Shown here: positions 53,248-59,355 of the stretch, one piece after another
Layout of the letters: each line of letters begins with the position of its first letter
How positions within the stretch are numbered: position 1 is the first letter of the stretch
Source: Planctomycetales bacterium
GTDB lineage: Bacteria; Planctomycetota; Planctomycetia; Pirellulales; Pirellulaceae
Direction: 5' to 3'
NCBI GenBank assembly: GCA_020426625.1
Contig: JAGQPR010000004.1
Coordinates: 1-59,355 of the forward strand
Length of the DNA stretch: 59,355 nucleotides
Notes under the pieces: model-generated
Told to the model about the DNA's origin: nothing
Database searches by the model: none
What the model saw: only the letters and a program-made list of their open reading frames with translations
Program-made: the position numbers and the translations under genes

Positions 53248-55041
53248 TCATTCCCCCATTTCTCGATCAGTCAACATCGCACGGATACTGGCAAGGAACT
53301 TCCCGTAGTCCGATGAATCAGTTGCAGAGTAATTCAAATTGCGAAAGGCACTGGTCAGCCGGACAAAGAAAGTGCGAGCTTCTTCTTTGTCGTCGAACAT
53401 GAATTCTCGTTCTGTTACGTCTCTGATCAATCTAAGAATTGCCTGCTGTCGATCCAATGGTGTCGCCACGTCGACTGGGTCGAAGGCGTCTTGCTGCAAG
53501 TAAACCGTGTCTAGAAATTGTGCTTTCTGATAGATGATGAAGTCACTGAGCGAAATGCCTTCCTCGCCGGTAACTTGCATCATCTGATAGATCGCGTCGG
53601 CTTGCTGAAGTAAGTCGAGCAATGTCTCTACGTTTGCCGTCCAGCCGGAACCAAGCTCGCGATCGAGGAAGTCGCGCAACTGCTCTCGATAGCGTGACCA
53701 AGAAAGAAGTGGGTCGATGGCTGGATAGAATCGTTTATAGGCGCGGTCGTAGGACAGACCAAGGAACGTTTTCACGGTGCCCAACGTCGATTGCGTTACT
53801 GGTTCCTCAAAGTTTCCACCCGCAGGAGAGACTGTTCCGATCATCGTTAAACTGCCGGTGGAACCATCGCTGGTCCTGAGTACTCCCGCTCTTTCATAGA
53901 CACCTTTAATGGCTGAGTCGAGATAGGCAGGAAAGGCTTCTTCGCCGGGAATTTCTTCCAAGCGGCCTGACGTTTCTCGCATCGCCTGTGCCCACCGCGA
54001 AGTGGAGTCGGCTAAAAGCAAAACGTCGAGTCCCATCTGACGATAGTATTCGCCCAGTGTAATACCCATGTAAATGGAAGCTTCGCGGGCAGCCACCGGC
54101 ATCGACGATGTGTTGCAAATGATGACGGTGCGATCCATCAGCGAACCACCACCTCCCTGGTCTTGCGCTTTGGAAAATTCATTGATCGTATCGACGACTT
54201 CTCCCGCACGTTCGCCGCACGCAACAACGATCACAACATCGACGGCTGAATTGCGGGCGATCAACGTTTGCAAAACCGTCTTGCCGGCACCAAATGGACC
54301 TGGGATACAGGCGGTGCCTCCACGAGCGATTGGAAAGAAAGTGTCGATCGTGCGAATGGTTGTGACCAGAGGTTCGGTCGGATACTTTCGCTCCACCAAA
54401 TGTCGCATCAACAAGTCTGCTGGCAATGGGACGCGGACTGGCCATTCCTGACGCATGGTCAGGGGACGTTCGTCTTGTCCATCAAGGATGCGGGCAATCG
54501 GTTCGTCGATAACAAAGCTGCCTCCCTGAATCCACGTCAATTCGGCTTTGCCGACCAAATCAAACGGCACCATTATCTTGTGGTCGATGCCGCGTTCCTG
54601 GACGGTTCCCAGGACATCACCAGCGCGCAGACGATCTCCCGTACGGCGGATTGGTACGAACGACCATTTGTGCTGACGATCAAGTGCGTCCGCGTAATGG
54701 CCACGCTTGAGAAAGAATCCGTCGCGGTTGGCAAGCGTTTCCAGTGGGTTCTGTAATCCATCAAAGACGGTACCTAACAGGCCGGGGCCGAGCGAGGCGG
54801 ACAACATACGATGCATCAGTTCCACATGGTCGCCAACCTTCACGCCTTCGGTATCCTCGAAAACTTGTAGGTCGGCTTCATTTCCGTACACCCGGAGAAC
54901 CTCTGACTTCAATCGCTTATCACCAAGCAGAACATAAGCCACCTCGTTCTTGACGATGTTCCCGTCAGGTACTTCGATCGAGACAATATTGCCGTTGACC
55001 GCCGTTACCGTCGAATCGATCGTTGTTACTTGTCGGGTCAC
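53248..55041 (-). CDS. atpA: V/A-type ATPase subunit A (catalytic)
   Basis: 597 residues, the usual length. The nucleotide site reads PGPFGAGKTVLQTL (P-loop GPFGAGKT, about residue 248). GERAGEVVDTINEFSKAQ and LADSTSRWAQAMRETSGRLE are catalytic-subunit signatures. The non-homologous insert lies around residues 115-190. Hydrolyses or makes ATP in the soluble head together with subunit B. Start overlaps the DUF2764 gene end by four bases. No subunit B gene follows; the next sequence is the methyltransferase relic. Confidence 0.95.
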   Translation of the reverse strand: MTRQVTTIDSTVTAVNGNIVSIEVPDGNIVKNEVAYVLLGDKRLKSEVLRVYGNEADLQVFEDTEGVKVGDHVELMHRMLSASLGPGLLGTVFDGLQNPLETLANRDGFFLKRGHYADALDRQHKWSFVPIRRTGDRLRAGDVLGTVQERGIDHKIMVPFDLVGKAELTWIQGGSFVIDEPIARILDGQDERPLTMRQEWPVRVPLPADLLMRHLVERKYPTEPLVTTIRTIDTFFPIARGGTACIPGPFGAGKTVLQTLIARNSAVDVVIVVACGERAGEVVDTINEFSKAQDQGGGGSLMDRTVIICNTSSMPVAAREASIYMGITLGEYYRQMGLDVLLLADSTSRWAQAMRETSGRLEEIPGEEAFPAYLDSAIKGVYERAGVLRTSDGSTGSLTMIGTVSPAGGNFEEPVTQSTLGTVKTFLGLSYDRAYKRFYPAIDPLLSWSRYREQLRDFLDRELGSGWTANVETLLDLLQQADAIYQMMQVTGEEGISLSDFIIYQKAQFLDTVYLQQDAFDPVDVATPLDRQQAILRLIRDVTEREFMFDDKEEARTFFVRLTSAFRNLNYSATDSSDYGKFLASIRAMLTDREMGE

Positions 55042-55703
55042 GCTACGTCTCCATCAGATTCCAGTGTCTGTGCCAGAAGGCGGTCGAAACGCTGCCGTCC
55101 AGGGGCAGCATCGAGTCGTGTCCAGCGATCGACGATTTCCCAACGCGCCAAGTAAAGCAAAATCGTTTCAAACGAGAAATGAAAATTGTCTGCGAGTTTC
55201 ACCCAGCGATTCCAGGTCGCAGTCAGAAGTTCACGTTCGACATCCAGAGGTTGGTTGGATTCCAAATGTTTGCTTACTCGCGGAATCCAAGTGTGTTCGC
55301 GAGCCAATCGAAAGTCGGGGTGCTGCCAGTTCTTTTGAATATGACTGACGTACTGTCCGACAGCGGATGGTGGTTCGAGGCTCAAACGACGACGACGCAG
55401 CGCACAGGTGACGGTGCGGATGTCCATGCGATGATTGATAATATCGCGGACAAGCCGATTTGCGATCGAATTCATCAACCGCGTATATTCGCGTTGCACA
55501 TCTTCGTCGGTGCGTTCGGATTCTTGCCGGTCCCAATGGAGGAATCCCTGCACCTGTTCGACAACACTCTTGTCCCTTTCTCCCAACATTTTCAAACGCT
55601 GCTCCAAACGAATCCGTGAGATTGGAACTTCGTCGACATCGAACCAGCGCGGCATGTACGGCAGACTGGCGACGAGTGAGTAGTAATTTGTGGATGTCGT
55701 CAC
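55038..55703 (-). CDS. DUF2764 protein of the V-type ATPase operon
   Basis: 221 residues, starting YYSLVASLPYMPRW after four residues, the usual opening of DUF2764. Helical and Arg/Glu-rich. In Chlamydia and spirochaete operons the DUF2764 gene stands between subunits E and A, as here; it probably takes the place of subunit C (stalk connector). It overlaps both neighbours by four bases, so translation is coupled. Confidence 0.85.
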   Translation of the reverse strand: MTTSTNYYSLVASLPYMPRWFDVDEVPISRIRLEQRLKMLGERDKSVVEQVQGFLHWDRQESERTDEDVQREYTRLMNSIANRLVRDIINHRMDIRTVTCALRRRRLSLEPPSAVGQYVSHIQKNWQHPDFRLAREHTWIPRVSKHLESNQPLDVERELLTATWNRWVKLADNFHFSFETILLYLARWEIVDRWTRLDAAPGRQRFDRLLAQTLESDGDVA

Positions 55704-56368
55704 TGAATGATTCCCTCCATGATCGCCCGAAATCGTGGAACTAAATGCCGTAACAGCAAGTCTGCGATGGCCTGGTCGGTCAGCTCAATCTCGATATCCT
55801 CCTCCTGCAAGCGGATACGAATGCCGGCTACCTGATCGTCTCGAGTTCCGATTTCGAGACCTTCTCGTAGCATGTCTTTCGTAACGGTGGCGACAAAATG
55901 GCTGAGCGTACCCTCTTTCACTTCCTCTGGATCACGCCGCAATTGTTCCAAGCCGACAACATCCTCGGGCAGTAGAAGTTTGGCAAGCTGGCCAACGGGG
56001 GGCGCTGAGCGTCTACTGATTTCGAGAATCATCTGCTTTAAGAAATCGCTATCATCCAGTTCTTTTGTCACCAAGCGACGAACTCGGTCGGCGAACTGCT
56101 CTACCATTTCCGATTTGAGCCGAAGCATTGCGTCACGGACGGCCAATTGCACCGCCTCTTCGCCAGCTCGCTTCGTTTGACTGGCTTCTTCGCGTGCTTT
56201 CTGCAATATCGCATCAGCCTCGCGTCTTGCATCGTCCAAACGCTGTTCGGCACGCAAGCGAGTTTGCTCCATCAGCTCGTCAGCCTGAGCCTTGCCGGCC
56301 TCCACTCCCTGCTCGCGCAAGCGACCGATCAAATCCTCTACGCCGGAAGATTCCTTCGAATTGGCCAT
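55700..56368 (-). CDS. atpE: V/A-type ATPase subunit E (peripheral stalk)
   Basis: 222 residues. The N-terminal 110 residues form a charged coiled coil (RLREQGVEAGKAQADELMEQ; READAILQKAREEASQ). The C-terminal part is globular and mixed. This is the subunit E plan, which holds the catalytic head fixed. It lies 12 bases after the K gene. Confidence 0.85.
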   Translation of the reverse strand: MANSKESSGVEDLIGRLREQGVEAGKAQADELMEQTRLRAEQRLDDARREADAILQKAREEASQTKRAGEEAVQLAVRDAMLRLKSEMVEQFADRVRRLVTKELDDSDFLKQMILEISRRSAPPVGQLAKLLLPEDVVGLEQLRRDPEEVKEGTLSHFVATVTKDMLREGLEIGTRDDQVAGIRIRLQEEDIEIELTDQAIADLLLRHLVPRFRAIMEGIIQ

Positions 56369-56380
56369 CTGTTGATCTCC

Positions 56381-56842
56381 TTAGTTTGCCGGGCCGCCGG
56401 GAATTCCACCGCCGACGATCATCGCAAAGATGAATGCAAAGACGGCAAACCCTTCGACAATTGCGGCCGGTGCAATAGCAAGTCCAAAAACTTCCGGCTT
56501 TGACTTCGTTGTATTAATCGCTGACGCGCAGCATGAACCTTGCAGAATAGCGCTGAATATCAATGCCAATCCAACCAGTAGTCCGACGGCAAATAGGCCC
56601 GGCGATGCTTCGATTGTCACGACGCGATTCAACTGCATCGTGACGACGATGCCATAAATCGTTTGTGACGACGGCAATGCTGACGCACCTACCAGTCGCC
56701 CATAGCCGCCTTCGACGTCAAGCAATGCTCCGCTAGCTGCCTGACCGGCGCGGGCGCATCCGACGATGCTACCGATCGCTCCCAAGGCAGTAGGCAGAAA
56801 GATGCCCGCCCAGCCCAGTGACAAAATGACAAAGGTTTCCAT
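56381..56842 (-). CDS. atpK: V/A-type ATPase proteolipid subunit K
   Basis: 153 residues from the ATG at 56842; the longer ORF upstream overlaps subunit I and is rejected. Four transmembrane helices in two hairpins. The second hairpin carries the ion-binding Glu (PAAIVEGFAVFAF); at the matching place the first hairpin has Gln (LPSSQTIYGIVV), so one carboxylate per four helices, as in NtpK-type rings. No clear Na+ signature can be judged by eye. Forms the membrane rotor ring. It starts two bases after the subunit I stop. Confidence 0.9.
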   Translation of the reverse strand: METFVILSLGWAGIFLPTALGAIGSIVGCARAGQAASGALLDVEGGYGRLVGASALPSSQTIYGIVVTMQLNRVVTIEASPGLFAVGLLVGLALIFSAILQGSCCASAINTTKSKPEVFGLAIAPAAIVEGFAVFAFIFAMIVGGGIPGGPAN

Positions 56843-56844
56843 GA

Positions 56845-58641
56845 TTAGATCGTCCTCTTGTTGAATGGTTGAAAAGGATAGCCTTCGTCCGGCAGGCCCC
56901 ATCCAAAGAACTCGATGCAGTTCAATCGCAGGCCATGCACCACGCCGCTCATGATCGCCAATGCAAAGTTCAGACCGTGACCAAAGACGACCACAGCGAC
57001 CGCCAGTAGGCTCCCAATGCCTACACAGCAACTCGCTTTGTAAGTTAGTTCGTTGAACGTGCCAGCCAACTGAGCACTGGCCAGACCCAAGGCGAAGAGG
57101 CGCAAATAACTCAGTACATCTCCGAACGCGCGAGAAACGCCGGTGAGCGAAAGAAAGCCATCGACTAATCGCTGACCGTGAACTTTCGCGCTCAACGTTA
57201 ACAGTGGTTGACTGCTACTAAACAAGAGAATGCCAAGGATGCCTGTGCCGATTGCCCAGCTCCCGTAATGAATCAGCGTTTGCTCTGGCTCCGAGCCACT
57301 CTTGCCCAGCCCTAATGCTAAACCACCGACAAGTGCAGTGACCCAGCCAAAGGAGGACAACATCATCGGTGACCAACGTCGACTCCACGCCAACGCCAAG
57401 TTTGCGATTGCCAGATGTGCAACTCCAATCGAAACGGAAATCTGCATCATCAAGGTTGTGTTTGAGGCGTCGATCACATGCAGCTTGCTTAAGATCGAAC
57501 CACTGCTCGGAGGGAATCCGAAGTAGCTGCCGACAAGAATGCCGTAGGCAATGGAGGCGATCGCAATCGCGACAAACAGCGTTCGCGATCTCAATAGACT
57601 CGGCGACGTTCCCATTCGACGCCAGAACAATAACAAAAGTATCGCCAACAGTATCGCGTAACCGGCGTCAGCCATAATCATGGCGAAGAAAACGCTGAAT
57701 GAAAGAAATACGATGCCCGATGGGTCCCATGCCCTATATGCCGGCGTCGTATAAAAAGTAACTGCGTCTTGACCACCAGCAGCAAGCCCGAGGTTTGACA
57801 GCAGAGTGGGAGGGGAATCCTTGGCAGTTGGCGGCTCGAGGGTCACGCCCAATCGATGGTCGCAGGCAAAGGCACGAATCTGCTCGGATGCAGATTGGGG
57901 TGCCCAACCCTGAACCGCAAATATCGACGTCTCGTCGAACGCTTGCTCTGCCGCACGCACACGCGCAACCCGATCTTCGGCTACGCCAATCGTTCTCGAA
58001 AGTTGGTAAATCCAACGTGTTAGTCGAACGCGTTGCCAATGCATTTCCTCCAACTCAACCTCGATCGCCTCGTATCGACGCCGCAGGTGGGTCAAACCAC
58101 GATCGTCCAAATGCGACCTCGGAACAGGCATTCCTTCGGGTTCATCGGAACTCACTACAATCACGTACGCAAAGCGAAGATCGCGAGCGGCAACGTGCCA
58201 TGCCAGAGTCAATCCATCGAGCGCCCGCAATCGGTAGTGGGGGATGACGTAAAACCAGAAACGTAACCCTCCAATTTCTTCATTGATTGGAAGTTTGAAA
58301 TCCCCCCACGGAGCAAGCGCAGCTATCGGCTGCTTCAGCTCATCACGTTCGGCCTGCAGCTTCTGCGACTGCTGTTCGATAGTCAACGCTTGGCCTACCA
58401 CGTCGTCAAAATGAAAATCCGTTTCGTCTTTGATAGCGCGTCGATGAATCGGGCACATGCGCAGATACTTCAACGCTGCCGCCGCATCGGAGGAACCTTG
58501 TTGCTTACCTGAGTTTTTGTCGTGGTCGTTGCTCAAATCGAGCAAGTGCATGCAACCCAACTCTTGCAGCCCGTCTAGAACCTTCTCCTTCTGATCAGCT
58601 GAACCGTAGAGAGTCACCTTGGCGACAGGTACAATGGCCAT
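56845..58641 (-). CDS. atpI: V/A-type ATPase subunit I (membrane stator)
   Basis: 598 residues. The soluble N-terminal half (to about 300) has KVTLYGSADQKEKVLDGLQE and coiled coils; the C-terminal half has seven or eight transmembrane helices with the family segment FGDVLSYLRLFALGLASAQL, which contains the essential Arg for ion passage. Pairs with the K ring to conduct H+ or Na+. It overlaps the subunit D stop by one base. Confidence 0.92.
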   Translation of the reverse strand: MAIVPVAKVTLYGSADQKEKVLDGLQELGCMHLLDLSNDHDKNSGKQQGSSDAAAALKYLRMCPIHRRAIKDETDFHFDDVVGQALTIEQQSQKLQAERDELKQPIAALAPWGDFKLPINEEIGGLRFWFYVIPHYRLRALDGLTLAWHVAARDLRFAYVIVVSSDEPEGMPVPRSHLDDRGLTHLRRRYEAIEVELEEMHWQRVRLTRWIYQLSRTIGVAEDRVARVRAAEQAFDETSIFAVQGWAPQSASEQIRAFACDHRLGVTLEPPTAKDSPPTLLSNLGLAAGGQDAVTFYTTPAYRAWDPSGIVFLSFSVFFAMIMADAGYAILLAILLLLFWRRMGTSPSLLRSRTLFVAIAIASIAYGILVGSYFGFPPSSGSILSKLHVIDASNTTLMMQISVSIGVAHLAIANLALAWSRRWSPMMLSSFGWVTALVGGLALGLGKSGSEPEQTLIHYGSWAIGTGILGILLFSSSQPLLTLSAKVHGQRLVDGFLSLTGVSRAFGDVLSYLRLFALGLASAQLAGTFNELTYKASCCVGIGSLLAVAVVVFGHGLNFALAIMSGVVHGLRLNCIEFFGWGLPDEGYPFQPFNKRTI

Positions 58642-59255
58642 TACACCGTCCTCGATGTTGTGTCTTGGCGATTCTGCTTTGCCTTGGCAAGTTTGGAACG
58701 AACGACGGCGGCCCGTTCCGTGTCAGCTAGATGAATCTTGATGCGGTGGATATCTTTTTCCGCCTGCGGAATCAGTACCTTGTCAAAGAGGTTGACTCGT
58801 TGCGTGATCCGGCGCACAGCTTCATTCAGCCGTGTCACTCGCGTTTGCTCGTTTTGCAGGCGTAGCTTCAGCAAGGCCATCTTCTGTAACAACTCCACCA
58901 AGAAGTCGACCCAGAACGGCTTGGCCAACATCGAGTATTCCCTGACTGAAAATCGTATTTCACCGAGGACCGGCAACCGCACTCCGAGTACGTTTTCCTC
59001 TTCGATTGTCAGCTTCTCAATGCTTACCAAGCCGCTTAGTTCTTGTTCGCTCGCTCCTAACAACGCGAATAGACCAAGCTGCGAATTCAGCAGTGCTTCA
59101 ATCTCCTTTCCAATCTCGACCAGGGTATTTTTAGAACGCTGCAAGTCTGCGATCAACTGTTGTCGCTTCAAATCGAGCGATGGCAGAAATCGCTGAAACA
59201 GAGTGAGTTGATCGCGTCGTTGTTTGAGGGATGTCTTGTTGAGTGCCAGCGCCAT
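58641..59255 (-). CDS. atpD: V/A-type ATPase subunit D (central shaft)
   Basis: 204 residues with long N- and C-terminal coiled-coil helices ([40 protein letters not shown]), the shaft plan; the second stretch is the family signature (TTRRVNALE-like). It rotates inside the A/B head. First ATPase gene in the window on this strand; upstream lies only the GGGAGTT array, and the next gene is outside the window. Confidence 0.92.
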   Translation of the reverse strand: MALALNKTSLKQRRDQLTLFQRFLPSLDLKRQQLIADLQRSKNTLVEIGKEIEALLNSQLGLFALLGASEQELSGLVSIEKLTIEEENVLGVRLPVLGEIRFSVREYSMLAKPFWVDFLVELLQKMALLKLRLQNEQTRVTRLNEAVRRITQRVNLFDKVLIPQAEKDIHRIKIHLADTERAAVVRSKLAKAKQNRQDTTSRTV

Positions 59256-59355
59256 TGGGAGTCTGGGAGTTGGGAGTCTGGGAGTTGGGAGTTGGGAGTT
59301 GGGAGTTGGGAGTTGGGAGTTGGGAGTTGGGAGTTGGGAGTTGGGAGTTGGGAGT
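59256..59355. repeat. GGGAGTT tandem array, runs past the window edge
   Basis: After two GGGAGTCT-type units, the 7-bp unit GGGAGTT repeats perfectly from 59280: ten full copies and a partial one reach the window's last base. It sits directly upstream of the subunit D start codon. Its total length is unknown. The unit is the same as in the hairpin elements at 10581 and 19659. Confidence 0.85.

Noticed and set aside
59280-59355. Tandem GGGAGTT array as a CRISPR or telomere-like element
   Set aside because: No spacers between units and no cas genes; simple 7-bp tandem repeat related to other intergenic copies.

Overview
The window looks like a chromosomal metal-resistance island from a planctomycete, probably Pirellulaceae/Rhodopirellula-like. 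This is inferred from many small secreted His-, Cys-, Met- and Tyr-rich proteins, a Spirochaete/Chlamydia-style V/A-type ATPase operon with a DUF2764 gene, and 7-bp GGGAGTT-type intergenic repeats. No rRNA, tRNA, transposase or CRISPR array was recognised.

Layout. 1-5.5 kb: a partial Cys-rich secreted protein divergent from a TolC-like lipoprotein, a secreted HExxH protein, a small secreted protein, an ECF sigma factor and a relic of a second sigma gene. 5.5-13.6 kb: Met/Gly-rich secreted proteins (one CpxP/Spy-like, one with a single CxxCH haem site), a zwf relic, then a compact electron-transfer set (membrane-anchored protein, FAD/NAD reductase with 2Fe-2S domain, b-type membrane cytochrome, seven-CxxCH cytochrome c), followed by zinc-ribbon, YHS and DUF5676 proteins. 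13.8-16.8 kb (minus): TolC-like protein and Tat-exported multicopper oxidase. 17-23.7 kb: a methyltransferase-like ORF, a cation/proton antiporter, a relic of an RND pump, a duplicated CC-type metal-binding protein, an APC permease and an M50 protease. 23.9-32.6 kb: first RND efflux set with lipoprotein, thioredoxin and a P1B-2 ATPase. 32.6-48.0 kb: His/Cys-rich proteins, a third TolC, and a second RND set ending in a P1B-4 (SPC) ATPase. 48.1-52.8 kb (minus): glgX, alpha-glucan phosphorylase, BON protein, Cys-rich peptide. 53.2-59.3 kb (minus): V-type ATPase genes in the order D-I-K-E-DUF2764-A; no B subunit is in the window.

How it may work together. RND pumps, TolC channels and P-type ATPases would export metal from periplasm and cytoplasm. 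The secreted His/Cys/Met-rich proteins, YHS protein and multicopper oxidase would bind or oxidise metal outside the cytoplasm. The reductase-cytochrome b-cytochrome c set could carry electrons from NAD(P)H across the membrane, possibly to metal ions; that role is inference. Two shared DNA signals may tie the island together. The first is a bipartite promoter-like element, GTGAAGAA then 13-14 bases then GCATCTAA, present nine times, often before small secreted proteins, and shaped like an ECF-sigma promoter. The second is a 17-bp ATACC-N7-GGTAT palindrome, seen three times exactly and once with one mismatch, like CsoR-type copper operators. The island also carries several gene relics (sigma factor, zwf, RND pump, methyltransferase), which suggests repeated rearrangement.
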